This document shows positions 11,961 through 22,964 of a stretch of DNA of 64,000 nucleotides, piece after piece. Below the pieces are notes generated by a model. That model did no database searches. It was not told the DNA's origin and saw only the letters and a list, made by a program, of their open reading frames with translations. The DNA lies in the NCBI GenBank assembly GCA_020086605.1, contig JACBWW010000039.1, positions 3,122,807 to 3,186,806 of the forward strand, in the 5' to 3' direction. The number at the start of each line of letters is the position of its first letter. Position 1 is the stretch's first letter. The position numbers and the translations under genes were made by a program. This DNA comes from Lanius collurio. Its lineage: Eukaryota; Chordata; Aves; Passeriformes; Laniidae.

Positions 11961-14900
11961 GGCTGTGGGCGGTGGGAGTTGCAGAATGGGCTTTGCTCCA
12001 TCTGGAAGGGGCAGATTGGAGCAGGGCTGGCCAGGGGAAGGAGCGAATGCGTGGACCCCACAGGGTTCCCGTTCTAGTTCCCCAAGCAGGCTGGGAATAA
12101 TCGAGGAAGGGACATCTCTGGGCCCTGGATGTGGGGATAGGTCCCTCTGGGCAGGTCTGTGCTAGATCTGGACAGAGTGGTGCTGAACCCTTGCCTCCCT
12201 TTCAGAGACACACCCTGACCCACTATGAGGAGGGTACCTGTCCTTACAGGGATGGGTCCTGGTGAGGAGCCCCTGAGAGTCAGCCTATGGGGCTTTGTGG
12301 CCTCAAGGTCGTTTCAGCTTAGCCAAAGCCGGCCAGGAGATCTCCAGAGGCTTGTACAGCCCAAGCAGGGTGTGTTTGGCTCCCTCTAAGGCTCGAGTAT
12401 GTATGCACACCCAGCTTGGGACTAGTGAAGGATGCAGAGAAATGGGATTTCTGGTGGTGTCACACAAGGCGCAAGCCAGACATCACGGTACAGGACCAAA
12501 AACATAGCAACTGATTCTCTTAACGACAATGAGATTTCTTGCTGTGACCCTGGTGTGGAGTAGCGAAGCTGTGCCCTGGTCACAGTGTCAAACCTTTCCT
12601 GCGCTCCATCATTTTCTAAAGGAAATGAGGCACACACAAGGAGAGGGCACCCACAGACCACGGGACACGTCAGTGCTGTAATTGCCGTGCCCATGCCGTG
12701 GCAAGGCTCCCCCCTGCCATGGAGGGAGGTGCACGAAGGCAGCCCACAGCCAGCCCGTGCTTCAAGTGCTCCAGCACAAGGCAGGAGCATCCCTGCCAGG
12801 TGATGGGGAGAGCAGCTGTGGGCATTGTGAGGCTGTCAGCAATTCCATAAAGCCTGCTGCATTTGATTGCTATTAAATAACGCCTCCAGGCTCTCCTTTA
12901 CAGGCAGGGAGCCTGAGCCCTGCTGTAAGGACCTGCATCAGGTCTCCATCACTCCTCTCCCCACCCCCAGCACAGCCATGGAAGACATTTAGTTGTCCCT
13001 GATGTGAGTTGCAGAAACCAGCCAATGGTGTCTATTGAAGACTCTTGTGCCATTGCTGCCACAAGTGAGGGTACAGCAACTGGGCAATGTATCTGGGATC
13101 ATTAATAGAATAGAAATGGGTTTGCCCTGGAGGGGAATAATTTGTTGAGCATCTGCACTGAGACTGCTGAGAGCTATTGGTCCCTTGTTATGCCTGGTTA
13201 TTATTACCCCAGTTCACATTTCCCGGTATGAATTGCTGCTGGTGGCAGGAAGGAACAGCCATGGGGTGAGATGTTTCTTATCCTGCTCCTTCCCACTCAC
13301 CTGTGACTGCACAAACCCTCCAGTGCTCACAGGAACCTCCAGCCCAGTGTGCCCAGTAGCTGTGCAGCCAGCTCTAAAGAGCACCTCTTCAAGTTCCAAT
13401 TGACAAGCCCCAGACCCAGCAATGGTAAATCCCTGCTGGGTGAGGTCTGTGATAGTGCTAAGGAACTGACTGACAGACTGAGCCAAGTTCACTTGGTTCC
13501 TTTCTTTGCTGTTCACCTCCTCCTAGCCTGCCCACCCAGATATATTTCCCTGCTGCCTCCCTGGGCTGCATGTGTTGGGTGTCTTTTTGCAGGTGATTGT
13601 GATGGAAAAAGGTACCTCCCAGCTGTCCTCCATGTCCTCCTGAGGGTTACAAAGATTCCCTGCCCAGGCTCAGACCTCACATGTAGCTTCGGTTCCCCTG
13701 GCAGGATCCAGCTCCCCTTGGGTGATAATCAAGCACTCACATGACTGCTGTTTCTGCAAGGAACTGGCTGCTTTCAGCCTGCCCCATCCTCTCATTCCCT
13801 GCCCCTGGAAGGGCTGTAGGTACAACAAACCCGCAGTGCCTGGTCCCTCACACTTGCCTTCCTCTTCCCGCAGGACTTCATGCGAGAGGAAGGAAGCGGC
13901 AGCAGGGGCTGAAATGCCAGTGACACCAGATAAAACCTAGCTCTGTGCCATCTTCATGCCTTGTAAATAGCATCATCTCCGGGGATTTCTTGACACTTTG
14001 CTGAAATTAGCACCTGTAAAAAGAGCAGCTGCCAAAGTTGAATTTAAATAACACAGGGAGAGTACCAGTAGGAAGAGGGTAGAGAATGAGAGAACTCTTG
14101 TTTTCCTTGAATCACCTCCCTCCATGAAGGCACCTGCCTGGAAATCAGTTCATATCTCCTTTAGCCCTGATCAGTGCTGACATCACTGCAGAAAGATGCC
14201 CACAGCTGCCTGAAAATGCTGGGCACTGTGCCTGCCCTGCCAGACACTCCAGTGCAGGTGCCCTCCTCACTTGCCCAGCAGAGCCACCCCAGTTGCCAAA
14301 ATGCCACCACTCACTAAACAAGCTGGAGAAGTACAGAATGTGGATGCCCCTGGCCAGCCATCCCTGGCCTCCTCTTAGGCTTGATAAGGTATCCCAGGTC
14401 CTGTGCAGCATCAGGGAACATTGCAAGCAGGCAGCAGCAACCATGGCTTAGTTTTTCCCTTTTAATTGACGCTAGCAGGTGGCACATGCAGTTCATTACA
14501 AATGAGCAGGAATTAACTCTCGTGGCAGCTAAAATGGGAAATGTGGGGTTTGGGGAGGGGAGATGCAAGCAGGTAGGGAAGGGCTCTAAAAAGCTGCAGC
14601 AGCTGAGGCTCAAGACCCCTCTGTTTGCAGGTGGCGATGAGCACTAGCAGATAAGAGAGCTGGGGGAGGTGGAGGGGAGGCTCTAATACTGCACTCCAGG
14701 CCTGGCAGTGAGGGTGTTTCCCATGTGGGGATGCCCATTGCATGAATGGCTGTGAAGGCTGCCAGAGACCAAGCATAGAGAGGACCAGACACCTTCCTTG
14801 TGGAGGATGCACCAAAAAAAAAAATGGGAAGGGGGAAAAAATCAAATTAAATGCTTCTCTTTATTGTTCATTCAGCTCCTTATTAAAGCATTTTCCCCTA

Positions 14901-17059
14901 ACAGCTCTTGTCCTTTGCTTCTGCGCTTCCTCCCTGAGTGAATGCCCACGTGCTTGCCTGCCCCCATCCCAGGACAGAGCCAAAGGAGATGTGTCTGGAG
15001 CAGGGCAGGTGTGAGCAGCTGGGGTGACAGACTCTGCTTGTGCAGTTCCCTGGTGCTTTCCTCCCACTCAAGTCAGTCTCATCCAGACATGGGGCTCCTG
15101 GCTGACCTTGGCCCAAAGATGGCTTTGGAAAAGGCATTCCATGGCAGTGGGTGGCCACTGCATGCTCCCTGCAACCTAACTCTGCCATGCCAGGGTGGGA
15201 ACTGCAGTGGGAAGGAGGTTTGCAGCTGGGATGGAGCAGTAATTAGTTATGGTTGTGTTACAGGTACTGAGCACATCTCAGTGATGAAGTGATCTCAGAG
15301 GTGCCTCAAGGTGGGTAGCTGAGATGGAATTCCTGTCCTTTTGCTCTCATGTGGGAGACACTGGCTGCCTGCCCTTTTTTTACAAGGCTTTCTGCTCTAC
15401 TTTGGTGCAGAAATCCCATCTCTGATTCAGTCTGGCCCCAGTCCCTCCTGTCATTCCCATCTGATGGCACAAGGAGCAGTAGAAGATGTGGAGATGATCC
15501 TAATTTCTTAAAAGCTGAAGTATAAATACCTCTCTTAAAGCCAGTCCTGCATGCTTTCCTGCCATACACACAAACACGGGGTTTCATTGATTAATTCTGA
15601 ACAAGCTTGCTTTGCATGCAGGAATCCCATCCCATCCTGCCCTAGTGAGCTCCTGGGGACAGCTGCAATGTCCTGTGGCACTGAGCTCTGCAGGGTAGAA
15701 GCACTTTCTTGTGTGCAGCCATTGGCTTCATCTCACTGCATCTCTCTGGGTCTGTGGGCCAGTGCCACAGTGCTCCTGGGTTCCATAGCTGCCCATCCAC
15801 CAGTGAGAGGCCAGGGGAGCAGCAGGGTGAGCCTCACCTGGGGAGCTGTTTCCAAGGGCTCAGCAGCAGTGCTGTGCTCGGCTGCTCCAGGCCACCATGG
15901 TGAGGACAGCTGCTCTAGACTTGCTTGTCCAGGAACATAATGACTGTCCTAAGCTTGCAGCTGGGAAATCTCAGTGTCTGAGCCACTCCAGCACTCTGTG
16001 GCATTAAGCCACCTTGTGATGGAGGTAACCTGAGCAGCCTGGAGACAGTGAAGTGCAGGCAGTGCTGGAGAGGACAGGTTCTGCACCATGCAGTGGGGGA
16101 CGTGGTGCTTGGGGGCAATGCCAATCCTGATTATGGGGTGTCCTCTGCCCCCTCCCCTTCACCCAGAAGCAACATTTCACTTGATTGCTTGGGAGCAAAC
16201 TCTGCAGGAGCACTTCTGTCTCCAAAGGTGAAGTGCAGATGTAATTTTGTGTTGCAGTTTAAAAAGCTAAAGGAACAAGGAGCGTGCAGGGGCATTTATC
16301 TGACCAGGCATCATGCACTTCCTCTTCCCACAGCCCTGCTCGTGCCCAGGGCCATATTACACCAGCTGCAGGAGGCTGGGAGGAGGCTTGCAGACCCTGG
16401 AACCTGAACTGGAGTGTTGCACCACCACATCTTGTGGCTCAGCTTGTGGCACCCTCCTGCTTCTGTCTTTTAGCCATATTCTGTGGGAGCCCTGTGCACA
16501 TTTCATTGCTCTTCTATGTATTTATGTACCATTTCTTTAAATAGTTTTTTGCCCACCCTAGGGTTTACAACCTTTAAGCATTAGGAGGCCGAGTTCGGGT
16601 TCTAAATGGTCAGATGTGAGATTTTGTAATGGGGTTTTTTTCCCCCCATCAATTTGTCTGGATGACTCTTCTGAACTCCTTCCCGTCCTGCACTTCTGTG
16701 CAAGAGGTGAAGAACTGCCTGAGCTGCACTGGGAGCAGCACCCTTGCCCTGCTGCACCAGCAGACATTTGTGCTCTGCCTTTACCATCTCCTGATGGCAG
16801 TAGGTGGAAGGCCCAGCAAAGGCCCTTGGGGTTTCTATACCCCCAGTGCACCTGTGGCTCATGGGGCAGTGGCAGCATCCCAGGGCTGCTGTTTTGGATG
16901 GAGCACATGTGGTAACATTTCCAAAAAGGCAAGGTGAGAACAGATACAGAGATGCAACAGAGGTGCTGCTGCCAGCCTAGCAACCAGTTCAGATCTGGAA
17001 AAATTATTTCATACTCCAGCGCGGACCACAGCTGAACCAAAGTGAACCCCTCTTGGGGT
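11961..17059. other. Intergenic stretch between orphan CpG island and DLG3 promoter
   Basis: No coding exon recognised. There are short A-rich runs (for example about 14,814-14,824). A weak acceptor at about 13,871 precedes a short open frame ending in TGA but cannot be tied to any exon upstream. Otherwise the stretch is unique, non-repetitive sequence. Confidence 0.45.
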
Positions 17060-17786
17060 CAATCACAAAACTGGCAGGGCTGCCGCGGCCGCGCTGGGGC
17101 TGGAGGAACGGCGCTGCCCAGGGGCTGCCCGGTGCACCGGGCTGAGGGCAGCCGCAAGGTGATAACGTGTGAGGCAGCGCAGGATTTCTGCTCCTTCTGG
17201 ATGCCTCCTGCGCGGGGGGCAGCGGGGGCGGCGCGGCCGAGGACTGCCGGAGATGGGAGCGGGGATGAGCGCGGGGATGAGCGCGGGATGGGAGCGGCGC
17301 CCCCGCCGCCAGGGCGGGGCGCGGAGGCTCCGCCGGCGCGGATTGGCCGCTGCGGGGGAGGGGGGGCGAGGGATGCTCCGCGCCGCCGCAGGTGCCACGG
17401 TCCCGCACCGAGCCGAGCCGAGCCGGACCGGGCTGAGCCGGACCGGACTGAGCCGCCCCATGCAGCGGAGCGTGTCCGAGCTGCTGCCCCGCGCCCCGCG
17501 CCGGGAGCGGCCCTGGGACTGAGTGGCGTTGCGGACGATGCCGCGGCGCGCCCCCGCGGAGATCACCGCGCTGTAACACCATCCCCCTCCCTTCCTCTTC
17601 CTCCTCCTCCTCCTCCTCCTCCCACGGGGCCGGGGGCGCCGAGCGGGCGAAGAGGCGGCAGGCGCGCCTTGCGCGGGGCGGGGGCCGCTGCCGCCCCCTG
17701 AGCATCCCTCCCTCCTTCCCTCCCTCCGCCCCTCCGCGCCGCCTCCCTCCCTCCCTCGCTGCCGGCTCTATGGTGTGAGGGCAGCG
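17060..17786 (+). promoter_or_regulatory. DLG3: DLG3 CpG-island promoter and 5' UTR
   Basis: A CpG island of roughly 1.2 kb (about 17,060-18,260) spans the region upstream of the start codon, exon 1 and the head of intron 1. Visible elements are an inverted CCAAT box (ATTGG at 17,342-17,346), short direct repeats of gagccggacc/gagcc at about 17,410-17,455, a (CCT)n pyrimidine run at about 17,596-17,623 and further (CCCTT)n runs to about 17,760. No TATA box is obvious, as usual for CpG-island promoters. The transcription start cannot be fixed; by layout it is probably between 17,350 and 17,600. Confidence 0.7.
17460..17522 (+). CDS. Possible upstream ORF in the DLG3 leader
   Basis: An ATG at 17,460 opens a 20-codon frame (MQRSVSELLPRAPRRERPWD) that stops at TGA 17,520-17,522, about 264 bases before the DLG3 start codon. 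If the cap site lies upstream of it, it would be a uORF able to reduce DLG3 translation. It is counted only as a candidate because the transcription start is unknown and GC-rich leaders often contain such frames by chance. Confidence 0.25.
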   Translation: MQRSVSELLPRAPRRERPWD

Positions 17787-18113
17787 ATGCACAAGCACCA
17801 CCACTGCTGCAAGTGCCCCGAGTGCTACGAGGTAACGCGGATGGCGGCCCTGCGGCGCATGGACCCCCCCTCCTACGGCGAGTGGCAGCACGAGCAGTAC
17901 GGCTACGGCGGCTACGGCTCGCAGACCCTGCCCGCACCCGGGGGGGCCGCGCCCGCCGCCCGCGGCAAGGCCAAGCTGGGGCCCCCCGCCCGCGACCCCG
18001 CCGCGCTGAAGCCGCCGCCGCCGGCGCCGGGGAAGAGCGCGGCCAAGGTGAACGGGAGCGGCCCGGGCTGGTGGCCCGAGTGCACGTGTTCGAGCCGCGA
18101 CTGGTACGAGCAG
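17787..18113 (+). CDS. DLG3: DLG3 exon 1: SAP102 N-terminal region
   Basis: 109 codons from the ATG at 17,787 to donor cag/gtacgg. The start is chosen because MHKHHHCCKCPECYEV is the conserved SAP102 N-terminus; an in-frame GTG four codons upstream is not used. The first 12 residues hold four Cys and four His, known as a zinc-binding N-terminal region in SAP102. A Tyr/Gly-rich middle (GYGGYGSQTL), an Ala/Pro-rich low-complexity stretch and a conserved end (SGPGWWPECTCSSRDWYEQ) follow. The Ala/Pro-rich part is the least conserved and is enlarged in GC-rich codons. The exon ends on a codon boundary, so exon 2 (I1) can be skipped without a frameshift. Confidence 0.97.
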
Positions 18114-18290
18114 GTACGGGCCAGCCCCGGGCAGCGGCTCCCCGGTGCGGGACGCGACGGGGCGGGCGGCTGCCGGGGTAACCCCGGGTTCGCGGCGGCT
18201 CTGTGGCACGGTGCAGCATCACTCCGGGGGCGTCGCGGGCAGCCGGGGTGGATGCTGCCGCTGCTGGGGCTCGATGCCGGCGTTGTTGCG

Positions 18291-18355
18291 GTTGGCCGTC
18301 GTGGTCGTTCGGGTTGGCCGTCGTGGTCGGTCGGGTTGGCGTTGCCGTTGTTCGG
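18291..18355. repeat. 22-bp tandem repeat, three copies
   Basis: Two copies of gttggccgtcgtggtcg followed by ttcgg or gtcgg (18,291-18,312 and 18,313-18,334) differ at one base; a third, diverged 21-bp copy follows. The unit is CpG-rich and lies just inside intron 1, downstream of the DLG3 exon 1 donor. Confidence 0.8.
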
Positions 18356-20970
18356 GCTGGCTGCTGCTGTCCTGCCCGGTGTCGGAGCTCAGCGTTGGAG
18401 CAGCCTTCCCAGGACCGAACGGGGCCAAATGCATCTTGCTTGGCACAAGGTGGTAGTCGGGCGTGATGTATTTTGGACACCACACCTGAGGTGCTCGCTG
18501 CTTGCGATGCCGTTGCCTGAAGCCCTGGCAGCATCAAGGGCATCCCATCATCCTGTATTTAGCAGGCATGGTGCGTGCTGCCCGCTGGGCAGCCTCGTGG
18601 GTTCGCGGTGTTGCTTGCCAGCGCTCCCAAACTGTCACCCACTCTCCATTGAGTTGTGGTTTCCTCGCTCTGCTGCTACGTCCCTGCTCCCCGAGATTAT
18701 TACGTAACCCTGCTCTGGTCGCTGGCGTGCTGTGTGCATTCTGCCCCATTTCACTGCCTCCATTTCTTCCCACACACATTCATTTTATTAGTGTTCTCCC
18801 GGTCCCATTCTCGGGCTGTGTCTCTCTCCCCTAAATGGAGAGACCAGTCTTGTTTTGAACCCACAAGCCAGTTTAGAAAATGGTTGGATCTGTTTGCAAA
18901 GCATTAAAATGGAGGCTAGACCCTGCCTGAGAAACAATTTACCCTCCTTGAGAGAAAGGCATTTCAGTTTGCTTCTTCTGCTTCTTTCATTCATTATCTT
19001 CAAACCTCACATGATTTCTTATTGATTCTTCTAATTATTATTTCAAGATGCTATAGCAGGCAGACACACGGGAATCAATGGGAATTCTCTCCTCCTCTGC
19101 TCTCGGCAAACACAACCCTCTTCTTCCCTTCCTCTATTTTTTCTTCATTACTGTCTCAGTCTGTAGCTCTGGTTGAAATAATTAGATTCATAGCTGATAG
19201 CTCAGATGATATTTACAGAAGGCACCAAAAAACCCCAGCCACCTTCCTATGAGCCTGGTCCTGCTTTCTGTCTCTTTCTATGCCACTCTTTGCATCAAAA
19301 TCAGCCTCAGCTCTCTCTCGCCTGCTGATTCCTGGCAAGCATTCTTCCATCTTTCCTCCACTATCTCTCTCCTTCGCTCCATCCAAAGCAGCAAGCTTGG
19401 GGAGCAGAAAATCGAAGCATGTTTGCTCCCTCCTTTCCCCTCCTGCTTGCATGAAAGGTCCGGCCCAGTATTCCTGGTAAGACGATTGCAAGCAGTGTGA
19501 GAAGGAAGTGGTGCCAGCTGCATTGCTGCCGTGGCAGGCTGAGCAGGGGAGCCTTTCATGTTTTTGCAATGGTGGAAGAGAAATCATTGTCTCTTTGTGG
19601 TGCTGCCATGGAGCTTGGGCTGCTCGGAAAGTCGTCCACGTTGGGAATCTCTGCTCTGCCTTTGCCTTTCTGAATGTGGGGGGAAAAAAAAAATAAAGAA
19701 AGAAAATCAGAAATGCTTGCTGCATTGCAAGCAAGAGAGGATGCCAGTGTTTGAGGCTATGTGAGCATAGCGGGGTCTGCATGTAGAATATGACGTGTGT
19801 GCTGTGTGCAGTGCCTGTATCGGAGCAGGCAGCGTTGCTCCCTGGTGTGGAGCAAATGTGTGCTGTGAGTAAAGCTTTGCAGCAAATACCTCGGCAACGC
19901 TCTCCTCCTGATCCAAGGGTGTGAAGTGCCTGAGCCCTGAGGAATCCATGTTCTTCCCAGTCCAGTGGTGGGCAGAGGGACAAAAGGTGGTAACATGGAA
20001 ACATACAGGCATGGCTTGTGCTCAGGCAAGCAGGTCCATCCAGTTGGCTCTGGGAGGCTGGGAGATGTTTGGCTCTGGGTAGATTTGGCTGGATGTTGCA
20101 GGTGCAAAGCAGTCTCCTTCACAGGCTGCCTCCGTGTCCAGGAGAGCCTTGGCTGGAGGCAGGGCTGCCATTTTTCAGGGCTGCCCCTTTAAATGAGCTC
20201 ACTGTCCCTGAAAGCACTTCCAGCTGCTGAGGTGGGAAGGGGTGCACAGGTCAGGAAGCTTTCCTGGGTAAGCAGGGACCTGTTAACCTCCTGGGGAGCT
20301 TCACCACCTCTCATTTAAGCCTTCTTTCTCCCCTGGCTCCTTCACTCAAGCAGAGAAGCGAGTGCTAGTTCTCTGCCACCAGAAACGTGCTCACAGTTGC
20401 ATATGGTGGTGTATGTTCTCTGACATCATGGCATACTCACATACCCTGTGTGCAGCTCCACGGCATGTGAGACGTGCCCACACGTGCTGCCCAACACACG
20501 GCACGGTCCCAACGTCAACCTGCACCTCCTCCCACTTCCAGCCCCCGTCTGTTCTCTCCTCCTGCCTCTCCCATTCTCTAGGACACATTTTAGCTTGCTC
20601 AGGCAGTGCCAGTAACTGAGAACCCCTAATCCTCACCAGAGGGAGGGAGGGAGGAAATCTCTGAGCTCTAGGTATCTCATATCTTTTTTTGCTTTGCTTT
20701 TCTTCTCCCCTCTGAGATCTCTTCCATTTATTTTCCCTTATCTATCCACGTTCCCTGTTCATTAGTTCCCGGTCCCTGCACTTGATGTCATTGCTGTCCT
20801 CTATTGTTTCCATCGCCATCCCTCCTGTTGGCCCTGTGCCCTCCTTGTCCCCCTTTGCTTGCTGCTGGGGACTCAGTTCCTCCACTGCCAGGCTGGGGTG
20901 ACGGGAGGACTCCTGGCTTTGAGGGANTGTGGGTTCTCACCAGGGTTTCTGAGTGATGAGCAGGTATGGC

Positions 20971-21043
20971 TGGAAGGAAGGAGGGAGAGCACCAAGGGGG
21001 CAGGCAGGAAGACAAATACAGGTTGCTTTGTGGGAAATGGCTG
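20971..21043 (+). repeat. 73-bp direct duplication, copy 1
   Basis: This segment, from tggaaggaaggagggagagc to gtgggaaatggctg, recurs at 22,892-22,964 with two mismatches (71 of 73 bases identical). Flanking sequence is not similar, so the duplicated unit is short and sharply bounded. Confidence 0.9.
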
Positions 21044-22891
21044 AAGCCCCAGATGTTCCCTGGGGAGGTGCGAGGGAGGGTGAGAGGAACAGGGTGCCGG
21101 GGACATGGAGGCAGTGGGGGTGGTGAGGTTGGCAGGGTGATGTTGCTATGGCTACTCCCGTGCTATTCATAGAAGAAATTAGCTAAATCTTTGCACTGAA
21201 ACGTGGAGGAGGAGAGAGGAGGAAGGCGTTCTCCGTGTTTGGAGGGAAGGAGAGAAGCCAAAACAGGAAGGGGGTGAAGTTTTCCTTCTCTGTGCCTGCA
21301 CTGTGGAGGGGCATTTCAGGGAAGCACCACTGCCTGAGCTGCCCAGCGCTGGCAGGATGTGGAAGGATGCAGGCAAAGAGGAGCTGTCCCATGGGAAAGC
21401 CCCCCCCGCAGAGCTTCCACACAGAGCCCCACATGGCAGGATGAGTTCTGTATCGTGCCAGGAGCACAGGAGACATCCTTTTAATTAAAGACAGCCAATC
21501 TGTGAAAGGTATTTTTGGCAACCTAAATGTAGATGCAACTGTAGTGAAAGTTGTCCTTTGCGTCTGGCTCTATTGCTGAACACAGTGCTTGGCTGTTCCT
21601 GGCCCCATCCATCTGCTCTGTGGTCACTGCTGGGCCCCCTGTCCTCCCTCCACCTCCAGCATCTCTTCCAGCCTGTCCCCCTGCCAGCCGGAGTCCCAGA
21701 GAGTCTTCCCTCTCCCTCACTCCTCATCACACTTCACTCCCTCATGAGAGTTTGATTCCCCTTCCACAGACCTGTTTGTCACCTCCTCACTCACGATGTG
21801 TAAATCTGCGTGTCTTTTCCTGATATATCCCCCTCCATCTGATCTCACCTCTCAGCTTGCTTCTTGGGCATCTCCATCTGGTGATCCTGCCGTCAGCACC
21901 CAGCTGAGTTGCTATAACCAGGTACTGAGCTGCTCTCTTTCCCCCAAGCCCTGCCTCACACCCAGCCTCACACCCACCCTCAGCCCCTTGCCCCATGGAC
22001 CTGGGAAGAAGCTGATTTTTCTGATGGTTTCGATGTTCCTTTCCTGCCCCTCAGATGAAATCAAGGCCTAGATAATGCCTTTTAAAGTCATCCCCCTTCC
22101 CTGTGCCTCTCCTGGGAAAACCTTACCACACAGATGCTGAGTGAGCTGGTTCTCCTCACCCGCCCTGGAGCATCCCATGTTCTGCTGTCACCCATACCCA
22201 AGGAGGGTCAGATGTCCTCAGTGCTCCTTCACAAAACACGTTGAATTCATTTAGGAGTGGACAGCTGAGGACATTTGTCTCCTTAGTTTATTTATTCACC
22301 CATAAGACTTTCCCCCCTTTGTCTGAACCCCTTGGAAAGGGGCTGTACACTTGTGCTTGTTGGCTTTTCTGACTCATCCCTTTAATACAGTAAAGGATAA
22401 CACTGGAATTAGAGAAGTGAGTTGAAGGACTGAGCTTAGCTCCTCTCCAGCTGGATTACAGACTGCTGCCTGCCAGCCAGCCCAGATGCACACGCTGCAG
22501 CCCTAGAGCTGTGCCTGGGTTTGGGGTCTTGAGCTGCTGGAGGAACTCCTGGAGCAGCACAGGGAGAGGTGCTGGTGTCCAAACAGGCGATGGTAGAGAT
22601 GTAGCTGCTGCTCTAAAGGCAGCATGTGAAGCCACACAGGTGGGAGAGACCCCATCAATGCAATATGTGGAAGAAGAGCAAAGTACCTGCCAAAACCAGG
22701 AGGATGTGGCCCTGCCATGCTGCTGGAGGAGGAGGAGGTGGAGAGCGCGTTGGTGAGGCATGCAGGGCTGAGCTCAGGCATGTTTCAGCAGGGGTGTGTG
22801 CGATGTGGAGGAAGTTGCTCCTCATGAAGAACCTGGGGGCAGCAGGAAGCCCATCAGCCTCCACTGTGACAGCACCTGCTGTCATCCCTGT

Positions 22892-22964
22892 TGGAAGGAA
22901 GGAGGGAGAGCACCAAGGGGGCAGGAAGGAAGCCAAATACAGGTTGCTTTGTGGGAAATGGCTG
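22892..22964 (+). repeat. 73-bp direct duplication, copy 2
   Basis: Second copy of the unit at 20,971-21,043, same orientation, 1.92 kb downstream in the same intron. The two differences are c/a and a/c near the middle. High identity in non-coding DNA implies recent duplication, gene conversion or two insertions of one repeat family. Confidence 0.9.

Noticed and set aside
13871..13903. Acceptor followed by a short open frame (DFMREEGSGSRG) and stop
   Set aside because: Considered as a terminal exon of the upstream gene, but there is no clear poly(A) signal, and the TGA/AATAAA at 4.45-4.67 kb explains the gene end better.
17004..18543. Long minus-strand frames of 326 and 401 codons over the DLG3 promoter and exon 1
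   Set aside because: GC-rich antisense shadows of the CpG island; Arg/Pro/Ala-rich composition without any domain.
18114..18707. Continuation of the exon 1 frame through the donor for about 198 codons
   Set aside because: A consensus donor and the known SAP102 exon junction end coding at 18,113; the extension is GC-driven and resembles no protein. An intron-retained product is not excluded but has no support.
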